Source of the DNA: CAYSCX01 sp964429575
GTDB lineage: Bacteria > Desulfobacterota > Binatia > Binatales > Binataceae
Direction of reading: 5' to 3'
Length of the DNA stretch: 15,593 nt
Assembly: GCA_964429575.1 (NCBI GenBank)
Contig: CAYSCX010000046.1
Coordinates: 1 to 15,593, forward strand
The notes beneath the pieces are model-generated. The model was not told the DNA's origin. It saw nothing but the letters and a program-made list of their open reading frames with translations, and ran no database searches. The translations under genes and the position numbers were made by a program. Below, in pieces: positions 1-6,983 of the stretch. The stretch's first letter is position 1. Each line of letters begins with the position of its first letter.

Positions 1-367
1 CGCCGCGAACAAGCAGCTTGGCGCGCTCAAAGGCTTCGACGGTGAGTCCGCTGCGTCTTCTCGCCTCTGCGACTTCCCGCTGCAGCGCGGGATTCTTGAA
101 CAGAAACTCCAGCGCGCGCGGATCGCCGGCGGCGACCCGGTTGGCAAAGTTTATGGCCGATGCCTGGAGCTTGCTGATCTTTCTAAGGCGGCCGTGCTCG
201 CGCACTTCCACCGGCGCATTCAGCGCCTCCCGGATCAGAGTCGCCAAGTTCCTTGACCCGCGCGGCCGTCCGCGAGGATTTCCCGATCGTCCCTTCCGAA
301 ACCGCGTGTGTCGCGGCGGTTTGCGGTAACCAGGCCAGTAGTTGTGATCGTCTCCGTCGTCTTCCAT
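1..367 (-). CDS. DUF5681 domain protein, copy A (3' end outside the window)
   Basis: Reading leftwards from the ATG at 367, the protein begins MEDDGDDHNYWPGYRKPP and continues with RKGRSGNPRGRPRGS, the N-terminal signature of DUF5681, a small family common next to terminase and methylase genes in prophages and gene-transfer-agent-like loci. A GAGGAG ribosome-binding site lies just upstream and supports this start. The central part (REALNAPVEVREHGRLRKISKLQ, interrupted by no stop) and the segment ANRVAAGDPRALEFLF match copy B at 566-970 position for position, so the two genes are tandem paralogues. About 122 codons are visible and the frame is open at the window edge. The biochemical function of the family is not established; a role in phage DNA packaging or regulation is inferred from its usual neighbours. 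Confidence 0.8.
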   Translation of the reverse strand, partial: MEDDGDDHNYWPGYRKPPRHTRFRKGRSGNPRGRPRGSRNLATLIREALNAPVEVREHGRLRKISKLQASAINFANRVAAGDPRALEFLFKNPALQREVAEARRRSGLTVEAFERAKLLVRG

Positions 368-504
368 GCCGACTTCGCTCCTCTGCTTTGACTCGTCCAC
401 GCCTTCGATCTGCAAAATGACCAGGACTCAAAGGCGCATTGCGCTCACACGCCGGGCCCTCCGCGCTTGCCGCGCGCGATCGCCGAATGAAGTCTCCCCG
501 ATCT

Positions 505-528
505 CTGCCGGCGCAGTCTCGCCGGCAG
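505..528. repeat. 8-bp inverted repeat between the DUF5681 genes
   Basis: CTGCCGGC at 505-512 is the exact reverse complement of GCCGGCAG at 521-528, with an 8-nt loop. It lies in the roughly 200-nt gap between the two DUF5681 genes. In RNA from the minus strand it would form a stable GC hairpin, but no U-run follows, so it is more likely a processing or attenuation structure than a classical intrinsic terminator. Confidence 0.4.
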
Positions 529-565
529 GATTCGACACATCGATCGAATTGTCGCGTCGCAATTC

Positions 566-970
566 CTATCGATATGCAGCTTCGCTGTCTCCGCGCATGG
601 CGCTGCGGATCGCCTCGACAGTCGCCGCGGAGAGCCCGCGACGCTTCGCCAACTCAGCCATGTTCTCAAGCCATCGGAATTTTCGAAACAGGAAGTCGCG
701 CGCTCGATGATCTCCGCTGGCGGCCTGATTGACGGCCTGCATGATGATCGCCTCGAGTTTGGTGATGCGCTTGTGCCGCCCGTTCTCACGCACCGGCACT
801 CGCACCAGTAGTGCTTTGCGCGTCACAGCGGCTGCGCTCGTTGATCCGCGCGGTCGCCCGGTGGGATTTCCAGAGATCCCCTTCGGATACTGAGTGTGGC
901 GCGGCGGCCTCCGATATCCGACCTTGTAGTCGCCGTGGTCGTGTTCCCAATCATCTCTGTCCTCTGCCAC
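566..970 (-). CDS. DUF5681 domain protein, copy B
   Basis: This complete 134-residue protein opens with an acidic stretch (MAEDRDDWEHDHGDYKVGYRR), then the DUF5681 signature YPKGISGNPTGRPRGS at about residues 28-43. The core (residues about 48-100) has a predicted helical character and contains VRENGRHKRITKLEAIIMQA and ASGDHRARDFLF, which align with copy A. Its start overlaps the 3' end of the upstream ParB-methylase gene by 20 nt, so translation is probably coupled and the two are one transcript. In phage-like loci this family often sits near the terminase; the function itself is unknown. The C-terminal tail (GLSAATVEAIRSAMRGDSEA) is rich in small helical motifs and resembles the end of copy A (GLTVEAFERAKLLVRG). 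Confidence 0.85.
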   Translation of the reverse strand: MAEDRDDWEHDHGDYKVGYRRPPRHTQYPKGISGNPTGRPRGSTSAAAVTRKALLVRVPVRENGRHKRITKLEAIIMQAVNQAASGDHRARDFLFRKFRWLENMAELAKRRGLSAATVEAIRSAMRGDSEAAYR

Positions 971-2402
971 CTTCGCTTCCCTCCTTCACTTCAACTTCCA
1001 ACTCCCTGAACAACTTCCCCGACGAAGCATGACGCGCTTCGTTTCGAGTGAACGCCTGCCAGCGCCGGACGATCGCGTCGACATAGATCGGATCAAGCTC
1101 GAGTCCGAAGCAGCGCCGCCCGGTGCGCTCCGCGGCAATCACGGTGGTGCCACTTCCGAGGAATCCGTCGAGAACGATGTCGCGGCGCGCGGTGGCATCC
1201 ATGATCGCGTCGGCCACCAGCGCCACCGGCTTCACGGTCGGATGGAGCGCGAGCAGATTGCCTTCGTCGCTAGAGCGCGAGAATGACTTCGCGCATGGGT
1301 AGCTCCAGAGGTTGCTCCGGTTTCTGCCATGCACACCGAGCATCACGTTGTTACGGTGTGGGGCGCGGCCGTGCTTGAACACGAACACCAGCTCGTGCTG
1401 GCTCCGGTAGAGCGAACCCATCCCTCCGTTGTCCTTCGCCCATACGCAGAGGTTCTTGAGCTTGGAGTAGACGGCGCGTCCCGCGGCAAGCAGTTCCTCC
1501 ATGTGGCGCCAGTCCATGCAGATGAAATGGAGCGAGCCCTGCGCGGAGTGGCGCGCATGAAGAGAAAGCGCCCGCATCAGGAAGTTGGTGAACTCCGCTT
1601 CGCTCATCTCGCCTGACGCCATCTGGAACTCGCGATGGCGAACCGCGCCGAGGCCACTGACGTTACCGTCGATGCGGACGTTGTAAGGCGGATCGGTGAA
1701 CACGAGGTCGGCTTGCTCTCCGTCAAGAAGCGCTGCGTACGACGCCGCGTCGAGCGAGCTCCCGCAGTGCACGCGGTGCTCGCCGAGCAGCCAGAGATCT
1801 CCCAGCCGTGTGACTGGTGGACCCTTCGGCACCTCTGAAAGATCGTCCGCTGCGTCGTCCGTCTCGCGATCCGAATCGAGGCCCTCGATGCGAAGATCGA
1901 TCTCCCCCATGTCAAAACCGGTCGCCTCGAGGCTGAACTCGAGGTCGAGAACCGAGAGTTCCTTGAGCTGTTCGGCGAGCAGTTGATCGTCCCAAACTGA
2001 GTTCTCGGTCAGCCGGTTGTCGGCGATCGCGAATGCTTTGGCTTGCGCCTCATTCAGGTGCTCCAGGCTGATGGTCGGGACGTCGGCCCAGCCGAGCAGC
2101 TTGCAGGCGGCGATTCGTCCGTGCCCGGCGACTACTTTGCCGCTCGCATCGACGAGTACCGGTACATTGAAACCGAACATCTCGATGCTCCGCGCGACCT
2201 GACGGACCTGGCGCGGGCTATGGACGCGGGGATTGCGGGGATTGAGTCGAAGGCGGGCGATCGGCAGGTACCTGACTTGGATTCGCCCGTCCTCGTGTTT
2301 GGTGGCTTCTGGGTCAGGTAGGCGAGCGGACTTTCTGCGGCGAGATGCATGGAGCGATGCTTGGTCGCGATCTGATTTTGGCAGCGGCAATCGGGTGCGC
2401 AT
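951..2402 (-). CDS. ParB-domain / DNA adenine methyltransferase fusion
   Basis: This 483-residue protein has two modules. Residues about 40-150 form a ParB/Srx-like N-terminal domain, recognised by LRLNPRNPRVHSPRQV, the VVAGHGRIAACKLLG motif and FAIADNRL. From about residue 185 a beta-class DNA methyltransferase follows: the catalytic motif IV TDPPYN comes first and the AdoMet-binding FLGSGTT motif comes near the C-terminus, with LELDPIYVDAIVRRW closing the fold. Such proteins methylate adenine N6 or cytosine N4 in DNA and are typical orphan methylases of prophages and integrative elements; no partner restriction enzyme is visible. The start at 2402 is the furthest ATG and has no strong ribosome-binding site, so the exact N-terminus is uncertain. 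It is the leading gene of the overlapping unit with the DUF5681 genes. Target sequence and whether the ParB part cleaves CTP or DNA are unknown. Confidence 0.9.
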   Translation of the reverse strand: MRTRLPLPKSDRDQASLHASRRRKSARLPDPEATKHEDGRIQVRYLPIARLRLNPRNPRVHSPRQVRQVARSIEMFGFNVPVLVDASGKVVAGHGRIAACKLLGWADVPTISLEHLNEAQAKAFAIADNRLTENSVWDDQLLAEQLKELSVLDLEFSLEATGFDMGEIDLRIEGLDSDRETDDAADDLSEVPKGPPVTRLGDLWLLGEHRVHCGSSLDAASYAALLDGEQADLVFTDPPYNVRIDGNVSGLGAVRHREFQMASGEMSEAEFTNFLMRALSLHARHSAQGSLHFICMDWRHMEELLAAGRAVYSKLKNLCVWAKDNGGMGSLYRSQHELVFVFKHGRAPHRNNVMLGVHGRNRSNLWSYPCAKSFSRSSDEGNLLALHPTVKPVALVADAIMDATARRDIVLDGFLGSGTTVIAAERTGRRCFGLELDPIYVDAIVRRWQAFTRNEARHASSGKLFRELEVEVKEGSEGGRGQR

Positions 2403-2459
2403 GCACTCATGCTAGGCGTCGCAAACTCATTGCACGCAATATGTCTTCAGGAATTGCCT

Positions 2460-2500
2460 GTCACCGGTGACCACTGAGTGTCGCAGTGGTCACCGGTGAC
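2460..2500. repeat. Perfect 17-bp inverted repeat built of self-palindromes
   Basis: The left arm at 2460-2476 and the right arm at 2484-2500 are exact reverse complements, separated by 7 nt. Each arm contains GTCACCGGTGAC, which is itself a 12-bp palindrome, so the same site occurs twice at 2460-2471 and 2489-2500, both as direct and as inverted copies. It lies between the stop of the 2516-3391 gene and the start of the methylase gene. There is no U-run on either side, so a protein-binding operator or a DNA-processing site is more likely than a terminator; a stable RNA hairpin is also possible. Confidence 0.75.
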
Positions 2501-2515
2501 TGAAAATCTTACTGG

Positions 2516-3391
2516 CTATCTGCAGGTGGTTATCTTTTCCAAGAGGTCGCCAGCGACGCGCAAGATCGTGGAGGCCGACCAGCCGAACGTTCTCCCGACT
2601 GCGCGAGACAGTTGGCGTGCGAGCGCTGTTTTGGACTTATGGTTATCGTTTACCCGGAGTTTCCTGGCCTTCTCGCGGATCAACACTGCTCGAGCTTGCC
2701 GGCCAGTTCTTTGCACTGCATGTCCTTTCCGCGGGCCGCTGTGCCGCCTTTCGAATTCAATGAACTCACGACAGAACAGCAGCATCTTCAGATGTGTGGC
2801 TTCCTTGATTGCGTCCCGACACGCTCGCCCGTGCCCCTTCTCAGTGATTGAGTCCGTATACGGATCCTGTAGCCAAATGCCCACACGCCACCAGGGAAAG
2901 CCCCATCTCTCCAATTGGCGATCGATATCGGCGCGGGCCGCGTCCCTGAGCTCGAGCAATTGCGCCCGTGACAGGGCGTTGCGCGGAGCGGAGCATCGCT
3001 CAAGGAAGAATTCCCGACGATCTGCGTCGCCCGGCCAGGCGATCTGCGCAAGAATCGACTTGCCGCGCTTCGGGAGCGGAAGGTGCTCCGGTGTTAACCG
3101 GATGCTCGTCAGTCCCTTTGAGACCGCGGACTCCTGCACCGGCGTCAAGCTCAACACTCGCGGGGTGGCCTCATCGGTTCGGGACTCTGGTTGCTGCGCG
3201 CTCCCGATCGGTTGGATCCCTGGCAAGGCCTCCTGGTTGGAGCCTTCGCGCTGCCTTACCCGCGTACCCGAGCCACCGCCCGCCGTGTTGGAAACCGCCG
3301 GCTGCTGTCTGACGTCGGCCAGCTCGCTCTGATCGGTGGTAATTTTCGTTGTGTCTGTGTGCCCTAAGTCATTCTTCTTGCTCCGCACCAC
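2516..3391 (-). CDS. Hypothetical protein of the prophage-like block
   Basis: I do not recognise this 291-residue protein. A GGAGGGGAGG ribosome-binding site lies just before two tandem GTG codons at 3391 and 3388, which makes one of them a better start than the longer reading frame reaching 3514. The N-terminal third is low in hydrophobic residues and rich in T, Q, S and E, and so is probably disordered. The C-terminal two thirds look folded: ERWGFPWWRVGIWLQDPYTD, then a helical stretch, and at the end KTALARQLSRAVGRTFGWSA followed by STILRVAGDLL, which has the spacing of a helix-turn-helix. It lies upstream of the methylase on the same strand. A DNA-binding or replication-related phage/plasmid protein is a guess only. 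Confidence 0.6.
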   Translation of the reverse strand: MVRSKKNDLGHTDTTKITTDQSELADVRQQPAVSNTAGGGSGTRVRQREGSNQEALPGIQPIGSAQQPESRTDEATPRVLSLTPVQESAVSKGLTSIRLTPEHLPLPKRGKSILAQIAWPGDADRREFFLERCSAPRNALSRAQLLELRDAARADIDRQLERWGFPWWRVGIWLQDPYTDSITEKGHGRACRDAIKEATHLKMLLFCREFIEFERRHSGPRKGHAVQRTGRQARAVLIREKARKLRVNDNHKSKTALARQLSRAVGRTFGWSASTILRVAGDLLEKITTCR

Positions 3392-4217
3392 AACTTCCTC
3401 CCCTCCAGAATGAGACAACGCCCGAAATCGCGGACGCGAACCATAAGTTTTCGCGGACCGGACTCGGGCGTTGGCAAGATCAGAGTAAGCTCGCGGGCGC
3501 AAGGCGATCAACACGCCGTCTGAGGACCTTGAACAGGCGGTGGATAACTACTGCATTGCGCGAGACCGAAGCGATAAGATCAACGATCCTCGCTTGATCG
3601 CGGGCCAATCTTTGCGCGATCCTCTGGCTGGACGCGGGTTGGGCTCAAATCCGGCGTTTCTTCATAGTGCGACCGGCAGTCGACTTTGAAGGCGTGCGCC
3701 GAGGTGAATCCCAGTGCTTCCCGCCTAGTCCCGGCACATCCCGCTTAGACGCCGCCTCTCAGTTCGCCGCCTCAATTTTCGATGTTTTTCACTATATTCC
3801 GGAATAACCCGCCAAAACCCAATGGGATCTTCGTTATTGCGCACGACGCCAGCCGTGACGCGCTGCGGCTTCGCTCTCTCGACGATGCGGCGAAATTGCC
3901 GGTTCGTCTGGCCTTGAAGATCACGCACAAAGAAGTCGACGGCATCGTAGTCCTCATCGATCGCAACTAGACGCGCGCAGTTGATTTGCGACCCGGCTCG
4001 CTCGCCCCGCGATTCGACACATTGCCACCGCCACAACGAATCGAACTCTCCGAGATACTAATCAATGGTGTTCGGCGGAGCGCGGGGCGTTGACAGGTCA
4101 AGGCGGCGGTGTTGCACTAAGCGTCGACCGCGTAATTCAAGATAGACCTTGAGCACGGTCGGAAGGCGGTTCGCGACGATTTCGATCGATGCTCGACCGG
4201 CGTTCGGAGGCGCAAAC
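3392..4217. other. Largely non-coding interval with one doubtful small frame
   Basis: No convincing gene fills this 826-nt stretch. On the minus strand, 3725-4036 stays open for 103 codons and its middle (AIDEDYDAVDFFVRDLQGQ, then RVIPEYSEKHRK) looks more protein-like than random sequence, but it has no ribosome-binding site and I cannot assign a family; the plus strand is also open over 3782-3970. It may be a decayed gene at the boundary of the prophage-like block. The right end carries the probable promoter of the selenoprotein gene at 4218. Confidence 0.3.
4090..4118 (+). promoter_or_regulatory. Possible sigma70-type promoter for the deiodinase-like gene
   Basis: A perfect TTGACA (4090-4095) is followed after 17 nt by TGCACT (4113-4118), a weak -10 match. 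It points towards the selenoprotein gene about 100 nt downstream. The -35 is good but the -10 is poor, so this is a candidate only. Confidence 0.3.
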
Positions 4218-4889
4218 ATGGAGTTCGCCGAGCTATTGCGGAAACACCTGTCTCAGAAAGACCTGGACCGGATGCAGGCGTTTATCGCCTCAATGCCCGA
4301 ACATCAGCGAGCCGAAATGATGCGCTTCATGGCCGAGCGCGAAGAGCGGGCGCCGAAGATTGGCGATGACGCTCCTGACTTTCGACTACCGGTGCTCGGC
4401 GACCGCTCGCGCACGGTCACGCTGGCGTCGTTTCGCGGACGGAAACCCGTTGCTCTAATTTTCGGGAGCTTCACCTGACCGCCGTTTCGTGCCCAGGCCG
4501 GGCGCCTGGAGCGAATGTTCGAGCAATACGGCGACCGCGTCGAATTCTTTGTCATCTACATTCGCGAGGCACACTCCACCGACGGTTGGCAGGTGGAGCC
4601 CAACGAACGCGACGAGGTGTTCTACGCGCAGCCGAAAACGCTCGACGAACGCGAGAACGTCGCACATGCGTGTTCACTCAGGCTCGATCTGAAGATCCCC
4701 ACTCTGATCGATGACATGGAAAATTCGACCGATCAGAAGTACTACGCGTTGCCCGACCGGCTTTACCTGATCGATCGTGAGGGGCGCATCGCTTACCGCG
4801 GAGCTCCGGGGCCGTTCGGGTTCATCGCGGACGAACTAGAGCGCGCAATCGTCAGTTATTTCGAAGGCGAACGCGTCGCGTCAAAGTAG
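4218..4889 (+). CDS. Deiodinase-like selenoprotein (Sec87)
   Basis: This is a 223-residue thioredoxin-fold protein of the iodothyronine deiodinase-like family when the UGA at 4476-4478 is read as selenocysteine. The motif around it is GSFTUPPFR, matching the deiodinase active site (GSCTUPPF), and the frame continues without interruption into VEFFVIYIREAHSTDGW, the second family signature with its conserved EAH and DGW. Upstream lie an N-terminal helical region (residues 1-48) and the redoxin entry GDDAPDFRLPVLGD. The ATG at 4218 has GGAGG seven nt upstream; an ATG at 4149 in frame lacks such a site. Bacterial members are not expected to act on thyroid hormone; a thiol- or peroxide-dependent redox reaction is inferred. 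Reading UGA as stop would truncate the protein before its active-site half. The gene stands alone and converges on the patatin gene. Confidence 0.9.
4493..4509 (+). promoter_or_regulatory. SECIS-like hairpin of the deiodinase-like gene
   Basis: CCAGGC (4493-4498) pairs with GCCTGG (4504-4509) around the loop CGGGC. The loop starts 20 nt after the UGA, within the spacing used by bacterial SECIS elements, and has a G at the second loop position. In bacteria SelB binds such a hairpin inside the coding region to deliver Sec-tRNA. Confidence 0.65.
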
Positions 4890-4963
4890 ATCGCGCGGAG
4901 AGCCGGCGCGGAAATGCGCGCGGACCGCAGTAGGTCTGGCGAACCGCATTATCGTGCCACACG

Positions 4964-4987
4964 CCCGCCCGCAATTCTGCCGGCGGG
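4964..4987. terminator. Weak GC hairpin between convergent genes
   Basis: CCCGCC (4964-4969) and GGCGGG (4982-4987) can pair around a 12-nt loop in the 250-nt gap between the two convergent genes ending at 4889 and 5141. No U-run follows on either strand, so a termination role is only suggested by position. Confidence 0.25.
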
Positions 4988-5140
4988 AGACGCTCTTGGC
5001 TCGACGGCCCACCCGTGCTTGGGGGGAACTGATCAGCTCGGTTTGCCGTTGATGATATGGGTCGCACCGATTCGCCCCACCGGGATCACTCTCGGCAACA
5101 GTCCCGCACCCGGTGCCGCCCACTTGTCACGGGAGTGCGG

Positions 5141-6241
5141 TCACCCGGCCGTCGCAGTCATCCGTCGTGGATTCCACGGATTCTGACTGAAAAACTTATG
5201 AGCCGATGAGCGCGCGTATTCGAGGATTTCCTTGCTCGCGGAGAATGACATGGAACCGTAAATGAACATCGTCATCTCGTCCCGCGCCGGTTCCAGCTCG
5301 ACGATTCTCACGTCCGGATATTGATCGCGGATGCAGTCGGAGATTGTCTCTCTGACTGCGTCGCGCATCAGGCGCAACGATTGTTCTCCAATCCACACCA
5401 CGCCTTGTTCCATCAGTCTTGCGCACCTTCCGCCATCGAGCGGCAGACAGACCCGAGACCGGTCATTGTAGATTGGAACAAGGGGGTTGATGGAAAGGAT
5501 GTCGGTCGCGCCGCGCTCGATTGCGGTGCGGACCGAGCTTATCTCCGATATCGCGCCGTCCACGACATCTCGCTCACCCACCCGAATCGGACGGAAGAAG
5601 ATCGGGATGGCGCACGACGCCGCTACCGACTTACAAATGTGAAAGTCTCTGAACTCTCCCTCTCCGAAGATAAGATGCTCACCCGTGTCGAGGTCTGTCC
5701 CAGTTATGTAGAGCTCGCGGTTCAGCTGTCCGAATTCATGTGCATACCCAAGATCGCTAAATCGGCTGCAGAGCGTTCGCTCCAACGCTTCGGTAGAGTA
5801 GAAGCCTGGCGGATGGTGGGCCTGGAAATCGATGAGAAATTGGGCAAATGTAGGCCACCTGCGCGCCCGCAAGGTTCGGCCGATCGTCCCCGCCAGCGCT
5901 TTGAGAAACTGACATATCAGGCCCGCGGGGCCACCCCCTGCGATTCCTAAAATCTCACGAGGCGTGAAAAAGAATGCTTTGTCGGTGCTATCCGTAGCGA
6001 TGGCTTCGTAAATTTCCGCGGGTTTAGCGCCGTTGGCCAGTAGCGCCGCCAGCACTGAACCCGCGCTCGTACCGACATACATGTCGAAGTCTTCAATGCT
6101 GAGCGGGGCTCCGGCGAGCTCGTCGAGCGCCGTCAGCACTCCTACTTCGTACAGAAAACCGGTGATGCCGCCGCCAGCGAGCACGAGGGCCCGTTTGGGA
6201 GCATGCGCACGCGAGCTGGCGGCAATTTGCTGGTCGTGCAT
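5141..6241 (-). CDS. Patatin-like phospholipase
   Basis: This 366-residue protein has the full patatin signature: the glycine-rich oxyanion loop LVLAGGGITGFLYEVG (about residues 19-34), the nucleophile elbow GTSAGS with Ser59, and the catalytic-dyad Asp228 in VVDGAIS. The domain therefore should hydrolyse acyl esters of phospholipids or other lipids through a Ser-Asp dyad. There is no signal peptide, so it is probably cytosolic or peripherally membrane-bound. Segments such as GIAGGGPAGLICQFLKALAG (about 99-118) form a hydrophobic insertion that could contact membrane. It lies 123 nt downstream of the AhpD-like selenoprotein gene on the same strand, close enough for read-through but with a palindrome in between, so co-expression is uncertain. 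The ATG at 6241 lacks a clear ribosome-binding site. Confidence 0.9.
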   Translation of the reverse strand: MHDQQIAASSRAHAPKRALVLAGGGITGFLYEVGVLTALDELAGAPLSIEDFDMYVGTSAGSVLAALLANGAKPAEIYEAIATDSTDKAFFFTPREILGIAGGGPAGLICQFLKALAGTIGRTLRARRWPTFAQFLIDFQAHHPPGFYSTEALERTLCSRFSDLGYAHEFGQLNRELYITGTDLDTGEHLIFGEGEFRDFHICKSVAASCAIPIFFRPIRVGERDVVDGAISEISSVRTAIERGATDILSINPLVPIYNDRSRVCLPLDGGRCARLMEQGVVWIGEQSLRLMRDAVRETISDCIRDQYPDVRIVELEPARDEMTMFIYGSMSFSASKEILEYARSSAHKFFSQNPWNPRRMTATAG

Positions 6242-6251
6242 TAGGTTAAGG

Positions 6252-6268
6252 GATCCGCGACGCGGATC
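6252..6268. repeat. 17-bp palindrome just upstream of the patatin gene
   Basis: GATCCGCG (6252-6259) and CGCGGATC (6261-6268) are exact reverse complements around a single base, only about 10 nt from the patatin start codon. It could be an operator or a structure that occludes the translation start; the one-base loop makes a DNA-binding site more likely than an RNA hairpin. Confidence 0.45.
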
Positions 6269-6364
6269 TCAGCGATCCCTATCCGTGTGTCGCACTTGGT
6301 CAGGCATGCCGCCCGCGTGCGAGCCCTCACCGCCTTCGGCGCAGGCGGCGCTTGAATCGAGTCG

Positions 6365-6979
6365 CTATCGCCCGGCCGCGGATCCGCGCTTCAGCGCGAC
6401 TCCGGTGCGCGAGGCCTCCGCGACCGCCTTGTCCAAGCTCAGTCCGAACCCATCCGCGAGTCGCGTCAAATAATTGAAGATCCCGACGACGTGGGCGACT
6501 TCCAAGAGCGCCTCGTCGGCGAATCCGAGTCTGCGGAGCGGCTCCCAATCTTCCTCCGTCATGCGGGTCGCCGTAGCGCTGAGCTTTTCTGCCACCGCCA
6601 GTAACGCACGTTGGCGGTCCGAAAGTGCCTGGTATTCGCGCCAATGCTTGTGCTTGATCGCCTCGATCAACCTTGCGTCACCGCCTTCGACACGCAGAAA
6701 CTCCGCGTGAGACTGCGTTCAATAGTGGCAATCCTGGGCGGCAGCGGCGACGGCCGCGATCATCTCGCGCTCGGCGCGCGAGAGCACACCGGGTGCGAAC
6801 ATGACTTGGGCGTAGAGTGCGCCAAAGAAGGGCGCGATGCGCGGATGGGCGCTGATCAGCAGGCCCATTGCAGGTACGTAACCGAAATTGTAGGGATGTT
6901 CTTCCGGCGTTCGAGCGCCGGCTCCGCGATCAGGATCCGGCAACGCGATCCAGGCTCTGGGCGTGTCGTTCTGGATCAT
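6365..6979 (-). CDS. AhpD-like selenoprotein, peroxidase-related (Sec87, CxxU)
   Basis: With the UGA at 6721-6719 read as selenocysteine this is a continuous 204-residue carboxymuconolactone decarboxylase/AhpD-fold protein. The active-site helix reads AAAAAQDCHYUTQSHAEFLR, i.e. the AhpD CxxC motif with its second Cys replaced by Sec (Cys84, Sec87) and the conserved downstream His. Relatives are alkylhydroperoxidase-type, peroxidase-related enzymes that use the CxxC pair to reduce peroxides; Sec would raise reactivity. The C-terminal half continues with the normal second repeat (LLAVAEKLSATATRMTEEDW, then FADEALLEVAHVVGIFNYLT). The ATG at 6979 has GGGAG upstream and starts 4 nt after the stop of the redoxin gene, so they share a transcript. 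A terminator-like stem (CCGCCT/AGGCGG, around 6333-6351) follows. Taken as stop, the UGA would remove the His and half the fold. Confidence 0.9.
6691..6709 (-). promoter_or_regulatory. SECIS-like hairpin of the AhpD-like gene
   Basis: In the mRNA, CACGC (6709-6705) pairs with GCGTG (6695-6691) and the stem can extend by G-U, G-C and A-U pairs to a three-base loop GUU (6701-6699). The loop begins 17 nt after the UGA and starts with G followed by U, as in known bacterial SECIS elements. An alternative pairing of CGCAG with CTGCG competes but leaves a larger loop. Confidence 0.7.
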
Positions 6980-6983
6980 CTCG

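Noticed and set aside
1029..2321. Several plus-strand frames of 60-100 codons opposite the methylase gene
   Set aside because: They are high-GC antisense shadows of a clearly coding gene, without ribosome-binding sites or domain motifs.
3782..3970. Small plus-strand frame of 62 codons
   Set aside because: It is antisense to another doubtful frame, has no ribosome-binding site and matches no family I know.
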